A stretch of DNA of 64,000 nt from Paenibacillus marchantiae (GCF_028771845.1 NZ_CP118270.1:2232001-2296000); one strand, 5' to 3'; positions 8,197 through 18,139 are shown, counted from the stretch's first letter. Translations and numbers: made by a program. The notes: generated by a model not told the origin, from the letters alone.

Positions 8197-9698
8197 CGCT
8201 CATTCCCTTCTTTACGCGGCTCCTGCGTTTCCAGATAGACAGGTCTACGTTTCATCCATCCTTTCGGAAGTTTGAACAAGGAGGCGAGTGCCTGTTTGAA
8301 ATTAAGCGGACTGAGCGGCGTCAGATAAGGAATGCCGAACGATTTCAGATCGGTCAGATAGATCAGGAACAGGATAATGGACAGAATGAACCCGTATATG
8401 CCAAGGGATGCCCCCAATACAAAACAGAAAAAACGCAGAATCAGAACAGAACTGGTCATGACCTGATTCACAATCGTTGCGCCGGCCACTACGGTTACGG
8501 CAATGACGACAATCATGAGCGGGGAAACCATGCCTGCACGGATGGCCGAATCCCCAATAATCAATCCTCCAACAACGGTCAGCGTCTGACCAATGGCGCT
8601 GGGAAGCCTCACTCCTGCTTCCCGGAACAGCTCCATCAGAAGCATAATGAGAAACATTTCCACACCAGACTCCATAGGTAGACCCATACGCCCAACCGAG
8701 ATCGTAGCTACAAGCGGAAAGGGTAGCTGGTCCATGTGAAAAGAAGTCAGCGCAATATAGAAACCAGGCAAGAATACGGTTATTAATAGCCCGATAAAAC
8801 GCAGCATGCGGCCCACATTCACCGGAAGAAACGGGAAGCTGGCATCCTCGGGTGATTTGAGAAGCAGAAACAAATTAACGGGTCCGATGATGACACTGGG
8901 ATTGCCATCCACGATAATGACGAAACGACCGTTCAGCAGACATTCCGCCGCAAAATCAGGTCTGCCCGTGTAATGGGTTACCGGAAACAATGTGACTTTG
9001 GAAGGGGACAATAATTCCTCCAATTCATTAGCGGTCATAATGCGCTCGATGTCGATTTTGCGCAGCTGATTCTTGACATCATCAATCAGTTCGGGATTGG
9101 CAATGTCCTTAATATACATCAGGGCGACTTTGGTCACGGAGCGAGAACCGATTAATTCAATGTTACAGGCTAATTCAGCCGTACGCAGGCGTGTACGAAT
9201 TAATGCAATATTGACTGAAAGTCGTTCGATAAAGCCATCTCGTGATCCGCGGATCGATACTTCAGTGGTGGATTCATCCGGCGACCGTGTAGGTATGTTG
9301 GATATATCCATACTCCACATCTTCTGGATGGAAGGAATGCAGATGAGCATATGTCCCTCAAACACCCGCAGGGACATGAGTTCCTTTCCCAGTGGGTTGT
9401 TCTGTATGTCTATACTTGTCCATTGCAAGGTAATGGACTTCTCAATATCCGATGCACGAACAAAGTGAGTACTCTCGTACGTTCGCGTCAATTCGGGAAG
9501 AATAATATCATATATGGATTTGCTGTCGACCATACCGCTGCAATACACAATGACAATCTGCTGCGGAGACTCCCCAATCATATGGCTGCTGATGATCACA
9601 TCGTCTGAACCTGCAAAAAACGTCGTCAGATTATGCTCATTGATTCGGAATGGTTCAGCCAGATGGGGGTTCTTCTTTGGTGTGGTTGTGAGCGGCAT
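8193..9698 (-). CDS. spore germinant receptor A subunit (GerAA/GerKA family)
   Basis: A 501-residue protein. The soluble N-terminal half (about 1-290) is followed by several membrane segments (about 300-460) containing PFPLVATISVGRMGLPMESG and the conserved GDSAIRAGMVSPLMIVV region, then a basic cytosolic tail. This is the ligand-responsive, oligomerising subunit of the GerA receptor. It overlaps the upstream B gene by 44 bases and the downstream C gene by 4, which implies translational coupling. Confidence 0.93.
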   Translation of the reverse strand: MPLTTTPKKNPHLAEPFRINEHNLTTFFAGSDDVIISSHMIGESPQQIVIVYCSGMVDSKSIYDIILPELTRTYESTHFVRASDIEKSITLQWTSIDIQNNPLGKELMSLRVFEGHMLICIPSIQKMWSMDISNIPTRSPDESTTEVSIRGSRDGFIERLSVNIALIRTRLRTAELACNIELIGSRSVTKVALMYIKDIANPELIDDVKNQLRKIDIERIMTANELEELLSPSKVTLFPVTHYTGRPDFAAECLLNGRFVIIVDGNPSVIIGPVNLFLLLKSPEDASFPFLPVNVGRMLRFIGLLITVFLPGFYIALTSFHMDQLPFPLVATISVGRMGLPMESGVEMFLIMLLMELFREAGVRLPSAIGQTLTVVGGLIIGDSAIRAGMVSPLMIVVIAVTVVAGATIVNQVMTSSVLILRFFCFVLGASLGIYGFILSIILFLIYLTDLKSFGIPYLTPLSPLNFKQALASLFKLPKGWMKRRPVYLETQEPRKEGNER

Positions 9699-10791
9699 GA
9701 GCGGGAGCCTCCTTATCTTTTTTGTGTATGAATGCGGCGAGGGTCAACAGGACTGTAACCGTGGATACATAAGCGAGCATCACGGGAAATTGAATATGGT
9801 TTACATAATAGTCAACGTAATCAATTCTCCACCACTGTACAGCTATGGCGCACATAATGAAGGTGACGATTAGGACGGCAACATACCTTTTCTTGGGTCT
9901 GCGAAAATCGAGCAGATCGACGATAAGATAGATGGAGATCGCCACTCTGGCAAATGAACCACTTAGCCATTGATAGATGGACAGGAAATCCACGTGCTGG
10001 AGCAATTTCCCGATATTCACCAGCTTCCATTGCTCATAGGGACTATTTCGCTGTTTTGCTGCTTCCTCCGGACCGAACTCAACGATGGCTCCCAGCGTTG
10101 GACCAATCGCCATACTGAGCATGAATAACCCGAGCAGCAGAAGATGCCACCAGCGAATTTTACTTTTGATATCGTGTTGGAACAGCATCAAGATCCAGAT
10201 TTCCATCAGTCCAGCAAGCGAATAGATCATGCCCCTTAGGACGGGGCCGGAACCATATTCCATGATGGGAAACAACTGACCATAGTCTTTATATTTCATG
10301 TTGGCGGACATCACGAAATATCCAAGCAGGATCACGAACGGAAGCAGAAGACTTGAAGTCATGGCAATGGAACGGATACCTTTGGCAGCCGCCCAGGCAG
10401 CAACCAGTGCTCCCACGCCTGCGAGCACATAGGGTGGGGTGAATTGCAGATAGGTGGATACCGTCCAGTTTGTTGTTTCATATAAGGTATGTGATCCAAG
10501 TGCAAGCAGCATGAGTGAGGCAGTGATACGGAAAATCCATGAAGGAATTGCGCCAAATTCCCGCGTGATCCAGTCCGTCAAACGCTGTCCGCGTACCCGC
10601 CGGATAATAACGAACATCATACATAGAAATAACAAAAAGAAGGGAGCAGCAGCGACTACCGATAGCCAGCCATCTCTGCCTGCATAATCCAGAATTGCTG
10701 GAATGGACAGAACATGGCACACGAGGCCTGCACTTAACAAAATGATGGGAAAGGACAGCCATATCGTGATTTCTCCCTTTTCACGGCTCAT
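9655..10791 (-). CDS. spore germinant receptor B subunit (GerAB family, amino-acid permease fold)
   Basis: A 378-residue integral membrane protein with about ten hydrophobic segments and no signal peptide, of the spore-germination permease family. In B. subtilis the GerAB subunit binds the germinant. Here it is the first gene of the operon, so the order is B-A-C and not the more usual A-B-C. The C-terminal tail is His/Lys/Glu-rich. ATG at 10791 is preceded by AAGGAGG. A sigma-G-like promoter candidate lies about 35-65 bases upstream. Confidence 0.92.
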   Translation of the reverse strand: MSREKGEITIWLSFPIILLSAGLVCHVLSIPAILDYAGRDGWLSVVAAAPFFLLFLCMMFVIIRRVRGQRLTDWITREFGAIPSWIFRITASLMLLALGSHTLYETTNWTVSTYLQFTPPYVLAGVGALVAAWAAAKGIRSIAMTSSLLLPFVILLGYFVMSANMKYKDYGQLFPIMEYGSGPVLRGMIYSLAGLMEIWILMLFQHDIKSKIRWWHLLLLGLFMLSMAIGPTLGAIVEFGPEEAAKQRNSPYEQWKLVNIGKLLQHVDFLSIYQWLSGSFARVAISIYLIVDLLDFRRPKKRYVAVLIVTFIMCAIAVQWWRIDYVDYYVNHIQFPVMLAYVSTVTVLLTLAAFIHKKDKEAPAHAAHNHTKEEPPSG

Positions 10792-10825
10792 GGGAATCCT
10801 CCTTTCCGTTCAAGGAAGTTTCCGT

Positions 10826-10856
10826 TAGGTTGTACAGGAAATGGATTTTCGATTCC
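10826..10856 (-). promoter_or_regulatory. candidate sigma-G-type promoter of the ger operon
   Basis: On the minus strand, GGAATC (10851-10856), an 18-base spacer, then CAACCTA (10826-10832). This resembles the forespore sigma-G pattern (TGAATA and CATACTA), which normally drives ger operons. The match is partial. Confidence 0.35.
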
Positions 10857-10987
10857 TATTTTATTTTTTTGAACAATAGAAGACGAAACAAGATAGACGG
10901 AAGAGACAGAAAGCATTAACATACAGATATAGCAAGTTTAGAAGACAAGCTCCAAACGAAGTATAGAGAAATAGGAGGAAACCTACG

Positions 10988-11881
10988 ATGACAAATACAA
11001 CGAAGGCACCTGGAGAGACGAAAGTTGGCTTTATCGGTACAGGCGTTATGGGCAAAAGCATGGCAGGGCACATCCAGCAGGCAGGCTATCCGCTGCATGT
11101 CTATACGCGCACGGCCGCCAAAGCGGAAGCGTTGGTGAAGGAAGGTGCCGTATGGCATGACACACCAGGCAAACTGGCAGCCGAGTGTGATGTCATCATC
11201 ACGATGGTGGGGTATCCGAAGGATGTCGAGGAGATTTATCTTGGTGAGGATGGTCTCGTGGCAAACGCCAAACTGGGCTCGTACCTGATTGATATGACCA
11301 CATCCAGTCCACTGCTGGCTGAACGGATCTATGAAGCCGCGGAGGCTAATGGACTGCATGCATTGGATGCACCGGTTTCCGGTGGGGATATCGGTGCACG
11401 GGATGCCAAACTGTCCATTATGGTAGGTGGTAGTACGGAGGCCTTTGAAGCGGTTCGTCCGTTGTTCGAGCAAATGGGCACCAATATTGTGCTGCAAGGC
11501 AAGGCCGGAGCAGGACAGCATACCAAAATGTGCAACCAGATCGCCATTGCTTCAGGCATGATGGGTGTTTGCGAGGCACTCGCTTATGCCAAGACATCCG
11601 GTCTGGACGCGGAGAATGTGCTGAAAAGCATCGCTACCGGTGCAGCCGGAAGCTGGTCGCTTAGCAATCTCGGTCCGCGCATGATCGCAGGCGATTATAA
11701 GCCTGGATTCTATGTGAAACATTTTATCAAAGACATGGGTATCGCTCTCGAATCTGCCAAAGCCATGGGTATGAAGACGCCAGGGCTGGCCTTGGCTGAA
11801 TCCTTGTATCAGGAAATATCCAGCAACGGTCTGGATGAGAAGGGTACACAGGTGCTTTACACATATTATTTACAGGCTTAA
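10988..11881 (+). CDS. NAD(P)-dependent 3-hydroxyisobutyrate dehydrogenase-family oxidoreductase
   Basis: A 297-residue beta-hydroxyacid dehydrogenase. The N-terminal Rossmann motif GFIGTGVMGKSMA lies near residue 14, the substrate motif DAPVSGGDIGA near 127, and the catalytic Lys region GAGQHTKMCNQ near 175. The C-terminal helical domain contains YVKHFIKDMGIALESA. The family oxidises 3-hydroxyisobutyrate, tartronate semialdehyde or similar acids; the substrate here is unknown. It is a monocistronic gene with its own terminator. Confidence 0.88.
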   Translation: MTNTTKAPGETKVGFIGTGVMGKSMAGHIQQAGYPLHVYTRTAAKAEALVKEGAVWHDTPGKLAAECDVIITMVGYPKDVEEIYLGEDGLVANAKLGSYLIDMTTSSPLLAERIYEAAEANGLHALDAPVSGGDIGARDAKLSIMVGGSTEAFEAVRPLFEQMGTNIVLQGKAGAGQHTKMCNQIAIASGMMGVCEALAYAKTSGLDAENVLKSIATGAAGSWSLSNLGPRMIAGDYKPGFYVKHFIKDMGIALESAKAMGMKTPGLALAESLYQEISSNGLDEKGTQVLYTYYLQA

Positions 11882-11895
11882 TCCTCACAACCAAG

Positions 11896-11946
11896 ACAAC
11901 AGCGTGTTCTTTTTCTTCAATAGAAAGGAATACGCTGTTTTTATAA
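11896..11946 (+). terminator. terminator after the 10988 dehydrogenase
   Basis: ACAGCGT and ACGCTGT arms around a pyrimidine-rich loop, followed by TTTTTA. Confidence 0.7.
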
Positions 11947-12128
11947 AAATTCTCCTTCCCGTATGCGTCTAAAGTCACAGTATTGGTTAAATATTGGTAT
12001 ATACTTTAGTTGAACAATGGATTTTTGGTCCTCTTCCCTTTATTTTTGCCCCTCTTTATCCGACATAAGTAATAGAAGTATACATAATGGATGTGCGAAA
12101 CCCACACTACATAGAACGGAGCTTGCCC

Positions 12129-12863
12129 ATGTTCAAAAAAATCCTGTCTCTGTTCAAGTCACAGCCAGAGCTCGCGAACCAGATCACAGCTTCCGCTTCA
12201 TCTTTACCGTCAACGGCCCCCATTCCCACGCGTATGGTCCGCAGTAGACGCAAAAAAACGAAATCAGATGGAGATTGGACCCGTCAGCCAGAGGAACCAA
12301 GCACTGCCCAGCAGCTGCATGCTCTTCCGGGTGAATACAAAGTGCTGAACGACTTGCTTGTTGCCAATACCAAGTCCCGCTCGGGTTACTCATCGATTGA
12401 TCATGTCGTCATCGGTCCGCGGGGAATATTCGTGATTGAGACACGAAACCTGACGACGGGTGAGATTCGTGGCGGCCGAAGAGAGGCCAACTGGACAGTC
12501 AGCAGCAGCCGAATCAAGATGTACAACCCATTGATGCAACACCGAGGGCATGTGGAGGCCATTCAGGCACACCTCGGCGATTATAAAAGGGTTCGTCTCG
12601 TCTCCATGGTGACCTTCACCAATCGCTGCCGGATCAGTGTTGATCCCGCTGTGAGATATGTCAATTCGGATGAACTGATTATCTATGATCATGAATTGGT
12701 GGAGACCATTCTGCGCAAAACGGAAAGGCTTGAGACCGAAGTCCCCGAAACGTTGTATAAAGAACAGGATATTCAGGCGATCTACAACATGCTGTCCGCA
12801 GTCAATTCCACGGATCCCCAGATTCGGGCTGATCATATGGAGAAGGCGAAAGGCATTAAATAA
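12129..12863 (+). CDS. NERD-domain (nuclease-related) protein
   Basis: A 244-residue cytosolic protein. After a basic N-terminal region, residues about 70-165 form a NERD domain: GEYKVLNDLL, IDHVVIGPRGIFVIET, then a Trp-containing strand and NPLMQHRGHVEA. NERD belongs to the PD-(D/E)xK nuclease fold. Asp91 and Glu104 are in place, but the usual Lys two residues after the Glu is Arg106, so catalysis is doubtful. ATG at 12129 is preferred over 12087 because GGAG lies upstream of it and no binding site precedes 12087. Confidence 0.75.
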   Translation: MFKKILSLFKSQPELANQITASASSLPSTAPIPTRMVRSRRKKTKSDGDWTRQPEEPSTAQQLHALPGEYKVLNDLLVANTKSRSGYSSIDHVVIGPRGIFVIETRNLTTGEIRGGRREANWTVSSSRIKMYNPLMQHRGHVEAIQAHLGDYKRVRLVSMVTFTNRCRISVDPAVRYVNSDELIIYDHELVETILRKTERLETEVPETLYKEQDIQAIYNMLSAVNSTDPQIRADHMEKAKGIK

Positions 12864-12939
12864 GAGGAATCTGAATCTGTGGCAACATCCATGCGCGATG
12901 AATTGAAACGAATAATGCAACATAGCCAGTCAGACTTAT

Positions 12940-12978
12940 CAACACGGTTGTCCTTCATGGATGACCGTGTTTTTTTGT
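12940..12978 (+). terminator. terminator after the NERD gene
   Basis: AACACGGT and ACCGTGTT arms followed by seven T. The 344-base gap to the next gene otherwise holds only a short GAGCAT repeat near 13018-13030 and an AT-rich promoter-like stretch near 13065. Confidence 0.85.
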
Positions 12979-13207
12979 TCTCTCCGTAAGTGAGAATAGG
13001 ACAGGCAGAAATGTAGCATGAGCATGAGCATGCAGGCACATTGTCTTATACACCCAGTATTTAACTTATGATAAAATAAAGACCAGATTTCATAGTGATC
13101 TATCTATGTTATCCGAAAGGATATTTATGGAGTGAACTGTTCATGGATTGAAGTAGAGGTGGATGTAATACAGGTACATACAGAAGATAAGGGGAAGATT
13201 ATACGAT

Positions 13208-14107
13208 ATGAGATGGAATCATAGAATCAAAATGTTTACGGCCATTTTCAGCTTGGTTGCCGTTCTGACCGCATGTGGCGGTGGGGCGAAGGAAGCAACA
13301 ACGAAGGAGCCATTCCAGGATGCTGGTACAGTAGCAACAGCGACCAATAGCTCGGACACATCGACGGCTGACTCGTCGGCTGCAGATACGAATGCTGAAG
13401 ACTCTGCGGACACCTCCTCAACTTCCGATACAACAGGGGCTTCATCTGAAGAAGGCAAGATCGGAGTGGACTCTACACTGGAGGAATTGAAGCAGAAGTA
13501 TGCGGACAAGCTTGGCTATATCCGTGTGCCGCTTAATGATCATCCGGTACGCAGGGTAAGTGAAGAAGGCTCCAAAAATATTAATATCGCCAACTATAGT
13601 GATGCGGTAGTGAATATGAACACAGGTATTCCAATCCATTCCGATTCACAGCGTTTGATCGATGATGCCTTTCCTTTTTTCACAACCGTTCAGGCACCAG
13701 AAGTGTCCTATGTATCATGGGAAGAAGCAACCAATCTGGAGCGTGCCATGGTAAAGACGTTGTTTATCTCTCGTCAGGCGCTGCTACTTACGGAGGATGC
13801 CATGAAGAACAAGGATTACACCAGTCAGTCCTTTACGGACTCGATGGAATTTTTCAAGAATGCAGCGGAGTTCGACTCCATGGCACCTGTCGCGCAGCAT
13901 ACGTATGACATCACTTTAACGAAACTTTACGATAAAGCCCGCGAGTCGTGGGCCAAACTGGCTGCAATAGATCCGGAACAGGACGAAGCTGCATTTGCCG
14001 AGAAGTATACGGAAGCCAGAACAGAAGCGAATAACGTGATGGGGCTGCTAAACATTTTGCTGTCCACCAATGAAGAAGAACGTTTGGAACAGACGTACGG
14101 CAAATAA
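13208..14107 (+). CDS. lipoprotein with Ser/Thr/Asp-rich linker, unknown function
   Basis: A 299-residue protein with signal peptide and lipobox VLTAC (Cys23). Residues about 38-80 are a low-complexity Ser/Thr/Asp/Ala linker that probably spans the cell wall. Residues 85-299 form a helical folded domain with no recognised motif. No neighbour explains its job and it has its own terminator. Confidence 0.7.
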   Translation: MRWNHRIKMFTAIFSLVAVLTACGGGAKEATTKEPFQDAGTVATATNSSDTSTADSSAADTNAEDSADTSSTSDTTGASSEEGKIGVDSTLEELKQKYADKLGYIRVPLNDHPVRRVSEEGSKNINIANYSDAVVNMNTGIPIHSDSQRLIDDAFPFFTTVQAPEVSYVSWEEATNLERAMVKTLFISRQALLLTEDAMKNKDYTSQSFTDSMEFFKNAAEFDSMAPVAQHTYDITLTKLYDKARESWAKLAAIDPEQDEAAFAEKYTEARTEANNVMGLLNILLSTNEEERLEQTYGK

Positions 14108-14177
14108 ATGTGATCTGTCGTTGTAAGAGTAAGTTTGCTGTAACTGGAACATTTCAATCGAAAACAAAATCATCGCA

Positions 14178-14204
14178 CCTGGGCAGTCTGCCCAGGTTTT
14201 TTTG
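14178..14204 (+). terminator. terminator after the 13208 lipoprotein
   Basis: Perfect 8-base stem CCTGGGCA/TGCCCAGG with a 3-base loop and seven T. Confidence 0.95.
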
Positions 14205-14414
14205 TTGCAGATGCATGTTCTCTCACCGCCTATTTCAGGTTAATAATCAGAAGGAAAGAAGATATTAGCGATTTGAAGGTTCAAAATGCGATATAATAAG
14301 CGTATTGGATACGTGAAATTTTACATAGAGTTATGGAAAGAGACTAACGGAGCTGGCTGCGTGAACATACCAAATCGTCACGAAGATTAAACGCTCTGGG
14401 CCGGAGGAATGGTT

Positions 14415-16178
14415 ATGATCAAGCTGTTGTACTACTTGAAGAAGTATCGAGTCGCCGCCATCGCAGCACTGGTCATGATGCTGATTGAATTGACGGTTGA
14501 ATTGGCTCAACCCTATTTGATCTCGAAGATCATTGATAACGGTATCCAGCAAGGAGATCTGTCAGTGGTTTGGCTATGGGGTGGGGTGCTTGTGGGCAGT
14601 GCCGTCGTGGCGTTTGTCGCGGGTATTGCGAGTTCTTTTTTTGCGTCACATGCGAGTCTCGGCTTCGGTTACGATCTGCGGGAGAAGCTGTATGATAAAG
14701 TGCAAGCGTTCTCTTATGCGGTGTTTAACCGTTTTGCCACATCATCCCTGATTACCCGATTGACCGGGGACGTTACACAGGTGCAGGATACGGTGTTTAT
14801 GAGTCTGCGATTCATGACACGTGTGCCGCTGGTGGTGATTGGGAGCATGATTATGGCGGTTGTGGTAAATCCGAAGCTGGGTCTGCTGCTCGTTGTGATG
14901 GTGCCTGTGCTGCTCGTGTTTGTCATCTGGATGATCAAAAAGGCAGCGCTGCTGTTCCGCAATGTGCAGCGCAGACTGGATGCCGTCAACGGAGTCATCC
15001 AGGAAAATCTGGCAGGCATTCGGCTAATCCGTGTCTTCGTCCGGATGGGCCACGAGATTGAACGCTTTGCCGGATATAGCGGCAAGCTGATGAAGGGCAC
15101 GATCTCCGCGCTGCGCTTGACGGAGACGACGATGCCATTCATGCTGCTCATGATGAATGGTTGTATCATCGCCGTACTATGGTTTGGACGACGTGACATC
15201 ACTACCGGAAGTGCAACCGTGGGTGAAGTCGTCGCAGTTATTAACTATCTGCTTCGCACCATTGGCGCCATGTCTGCACTGTCCTGGATTCTGGTTACCT
15301 TCTCCAGAGCGAGTGCTTCGGCACAGCGGCTTAACGAAGTTTTTGACACGGAGGAAGTTTCGGAATCAGCACAAACATTGAATACAGATCGTTCTGCACA
15401 AGCTATGAAAGGGAATCCTGTTATCCAGGGTGCAGTTGATTTTCAGGGTGTAGGATTCAGCTATCCAGGCAGTGAAATTACCGTGCTGGAAGACATTACG
15501 TTCTCAGCCAAACGAGGCGAGCGTATCGCCATCATGGGAGCGACAGGCTCTGGTAAATCCTCACTGGTACAGCTCATTCCAAGGCTTTATACCGAAGATC
15601 AAGGCGAGGTTCGTATAGATGGTAACGATGCAGAACGGTTGGACATTTCCACATTGCGCGGAGCTATTGGTTATGTGCCGCAGGAAGTGGTCCTCTTTAC
15701 CGGATCAGTACGCGATAACATCGCCTGGGGCCGGGAGGACGCAACGCTCGAAGAGATTAAGGAAGCAGCGCGGCGTGCCCAGATACACGAGACCATTGAG
15801 AACCTGCCGAATGGCTATGATACACAGCTAGGTCAGCGGGGAGTCAATCTGTCAGGTGGACAGAAACAGCGGCTCTCGATTGCTCGTGCATTGATTCGTC
15901 GTCCAAGCATCTTGATTCTGGATGACAGTACAAGTGCTCTTGATGTCGCCACGGAAGCAAGGCTGCTGGGTGCACTGGAAGAGTTATCGTGTACAACGTT
16001 TATTATCACGCAGAAGATCAGTTCAACCACCTCTGCCGATCTGATTCTGTTGTTGGACGATGGGCGTCTGATTGGACAGGGGAAACATGAGGATCTGATG
16101 GATTCATCTGAATTGTATCGCCGAATCTATGAATCACAATACGGGGAGGGTACACCACATGTTCAAAGCATTCATTGA
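14415..16178 (+). CDS. ABC exporter half-transporter, degenerate-site subunit (BmrC/YheI-like)
   Basis: A 587-residue fusion of six membrane helices (about 15-310) and an ATPase. Walker A GATGSGKS starts at residue 375 and the signature LSGGQKQR is intact. The Walker B Asp503 is followed by Asp504 in place of the catalytic Glu, and the switch His is replaced by Gln (IITQKISS). These changes mark the non-catalytic-site partner of a heterodimeric type IV exporter. The second half-transporter overlaps it by 20 bases. The likely role is drug or lipid export. ATG at 14415 is chosen because GGAGG at 14403 is only one base from the alternative ATG at 14409. Confidence 0.9.
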   Translation: MIKLLYYLKKYRVAAIAALVMMLIELTVELAQPYLISKIIDNGIQQGDLSVVWLWGGVLVGSAVVAFVAGIASSFFASHASLGFGYDLREKLYDKVQAFSYAVFNRFATSSLITRLTGDVTQVQDTVFMSLRFMTRVPLVVIGSMIMAVVVNPKLGLLLVVMVPVLLVFVIWMIKKAALLFRNVQRRLDAVNGVIQENLAGIRLIRVFVRMGHEIERFAGYSGKLMKGTISALRLTETTMPFMLLMMNGCIIAVLWFGRRDITTGSATVGEVVAVINYLLRTIGAMSALSWILVTFSRASASAQRLNEVFDTEEVSESAQTLNTDRSAQAMKGNPVIQGAVDFQGVGFSYPGSEITVLEDITFSAKRGERIAIMGATGSGKSSLVQLIPRLYTEDQGEVRIDGNDAERLDISTLRGAIGYVPQEVVLFTGSVRDNIAWGREDATLEEIKEAARRAQIHETIENLPNGYDTQLGQRGVNLSGGQKQRLSIARALIRRPSILILDDSTSALDVATEARLLGALEELSCTTFIITQKISSTTSADLILLLDDGRLIGQGKHEDLMDSSELYRRIYESQYGEGTPHVQSIH

Positions 16179-18000
16179 ACCTTTCCGTCAGCCCCCACCG
16201 CCGATTGATCCCGAGACGCTGAAGGCAGGTGGAGGTCGTAAGCCGAAGGCACGGGCGAAGAACTGGTCCGGTACGTTAGGCCGGATCTGGGCGTATCTGG
16301 CCCGTCGCAAGGTCAAGCTGACGATGGTGCTGTTGATGGTATTTGCCAGTTCCGCGCTCGCTTTGCTTGGACCTTATATGGTCGGTGTAGCTGTGGATAA
16401 ATTCATTGATGGAGAAGCAACGAGTTCCAGCTGGACGACATTTTTATTGGGCCTGTTGGCAGTCTATGTTCTCTTCTCCTTGTCGTCATGGCTTCAAAAT
16501 ATCTGGATGATTGAAATTGCACAGGAGACCGTATTCCGCATGCGGTATGATCTGTTCTCCCATCTGCACAAATTGCCGATTCCATTCTTCGGTAAGCGTC
16601 AGCAGGGGGAGATCATGAGCCGGGTTACCAACGACATTGAGAATGTCAGCGGTACGCTGAACAGCTCGGCCATCCAGATTTTCTCCAGTGTGTTAACTCT
16701 GATCGGAACGTTTGGCGTGATGCTCTGGTTAAGTCCGCTGCTGACCTTGCTTACATTTATCGTGGTACCGCTGATGGCCATTGGCATGCGCTGGATTACG
16801 CGTAGAACCGGGCCGTTGTTCAAACAACGTCAGCGTAATCTCGGCGAACTTAATGGGTACATTGAGGAAACATTGTCCGGACAGAAGATTATCAAGGCTT
16901 TCTCGCAGGAAGAGCGGGTCATTCGCGGTTTTGAGGAACGAAATACGAAGATCCGGTTGTCCGGTTTCTGGGCGCAGACCATCTCCGGTTTTATTCCAAA
17001 GCTGATGAATGGCCTGAACAACCTGAGCTTTGCGATTGTCGCAGGCATCGGCGGGATCTTGGCGATTCAAGGTTCCGTTACAGTCGGCGTGATTATCATC
17101 TTCGTAGAATATGCCCGTCAGTTTACCCGTCCGCTCAACGATCTGGCCAACCAGTGGAATACGTTGCTGTCTGCGATTGCCGGGGCAGAGCGCGTGTTCG
17201 AGGTGCTGGATGAGGATGAGGAAGCGAAGGATGAAGGCGCAGCAGTATCCCTTGAAAAGGTGGAGGGAGCCGTTCGCTTCGACAAGGTATCCTTTGGATA
17301 TGATGAAGGACGCAATATTTTGCATGAAATTAACTTTGAAGCAAAGCCGGGCGAGATGATTGCTCTTGTAGGTCCGACCGGGGCAGGGAAAACAACTCTG
17401 ATTCAGCTGTTATCTCGCTTCTATGATCCTACAGCAGGTACGCTAACGGTGGATGGACGTGATATTACGACCATTCGGCGCGAGAATTTGCGCTCACATA
17501 TGGCATTTGTTCTTCAAGATTCATTCCTGTTCCAGGGTACGATCCGGGAAAATATCCGTTTCGGCCGCCTGGATGCGACCGATGAAGAGGTGGAAGCTGC
17601 TTCGAGGCTGGCGAATGCCCATTCGTTCATCATACGGATGAAGGACGGATACGACAAAGTGCTTCAGGCCGACGGAAGTGGCATCAGTCAGGGACAGAAG
17701 CAGCTGCTTGCGATTGCCCGGGCAATTCTGGCCGATCCGTCCATCCTTGTATTGGACGAGGCGACCAGCAGTATCGATACCGTCACGGAGATCAAGATCC
17801 AGGAAGGGTTGCAGCGCCTGATGCAAGGCCGTACCAGCTTTGTCATCGCCCACAGGCTGAATACAATTCGCCAAGCTGATCGTATTCTTGTCCTGAAGGA
17901 TGGTCAGCTCCTGGAGCAAGGTTCGCATGACGCATTGCTGGAACAAGGCGGCTTCTACAGCGAACTGTATTACAGTCAGCTGCGGAACAAGGCACAGTAG
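16159..18000 (+). CDS. ABC exporter half-transporter, catalytic partner (BmrD/YheH-like)
   Basis: A 613-residue half-transporter with a Pro-rich N-terminal extension, six membrane helices (about 55-340) and an ATPase. Walker A GPTGAGKT begins at residue 405, Walker B ends Asp533-Glu534 with an intact catalytic Glu, and the switch region is IAHRLNTI. The signature is changed from LSGGQ to ISQGQ, so this subunit supplies the weak signature that pairs with the degenerate site of its partner. ATG at 16159 is 8 bases after GGGGAGGG, inside the end of the upstream gene. Confidence 0.92.
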   Translation: MFKAFIEPFRQPPPPIDPETLKAGGGRKPKARAKNWSGTLGRIWAYLARRKVKLTMVLLMVFASSALALLGPYMVGVAVDKFIDGEATSSSWTTFLLGLLAVYVLFSLSSWLQNIWMIEIAQETVFRMRYDLFSHLHKLPIPFFGKRQQGEIMSRVTNDIENVSGTLNSSAIQIFSSVLTLIGTFGVMLWLSPLLTLLTFIVVPLMAIGMRWITRRTGPLFKQRQRNLGELNGYIEETLSGQKIIKAFSQEERVIRGFEERNTKIRLSGFWAQTISGFIPKLMNGLNNLSFAIVAGIGGILAIQGSVTVGVIIIFVEYARQFTRPLNDLANQWNTLLSAIAGAERVFEVLDEDEEAKDEGAAVSLEKVEGAVRFDKVSFGYDEGRNILHEINFEAKPGEMIALVGPTGAGKTTLIQLLSRFYDPTAGTLTVDGRDITTIRRENLRSHMAFVLQDSFLFQGTIRENIRFGRLDATDEEVEAASRLANAHSFIIRMKDGYDKVLQADGSGISQGQKQLLAIARAILADPSILVLDEATSSIDTVTEIKIQEGLQRLMQGRTSFVIAHRLNTIRQADRILVLKDGQLLEQGSHDALLEQGGFYSELYYSQLRNKAQ

Positions 18001-18065
18001 TAAAAAAGAGGAATTACCTGAATCTTAAGCAGCCATAGCTGCATCAAGTAATCACAATAAAAAAA

Positions 18066-18139
18066 AGAAATGCTCTTAATCGACGACTTGTTCCCAGATC
18101 TCTATCGGGGAAAGGTCGTCGTTTTTTGAGAGCATTTCT
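18066..18139 (+). terminator. double-stem terminator after the ABC exporter
   Basis: Inner stem CGACGAC/GTCGTCG (18081-18087, 18115-18121) is followed by TTTTTT. An outer stem AGAAATGCTCT/AGAGCATTTCT encloses the whole structure. The rest of the gap to 18357 is AT-rich with no other clear element. Confidence 0.85.

Noticed and set aside
13018..13032. GAGCAT repeat as a CRISPR or satellite element
   Set aside because: Only three short copies with no spacers or wider repetition.
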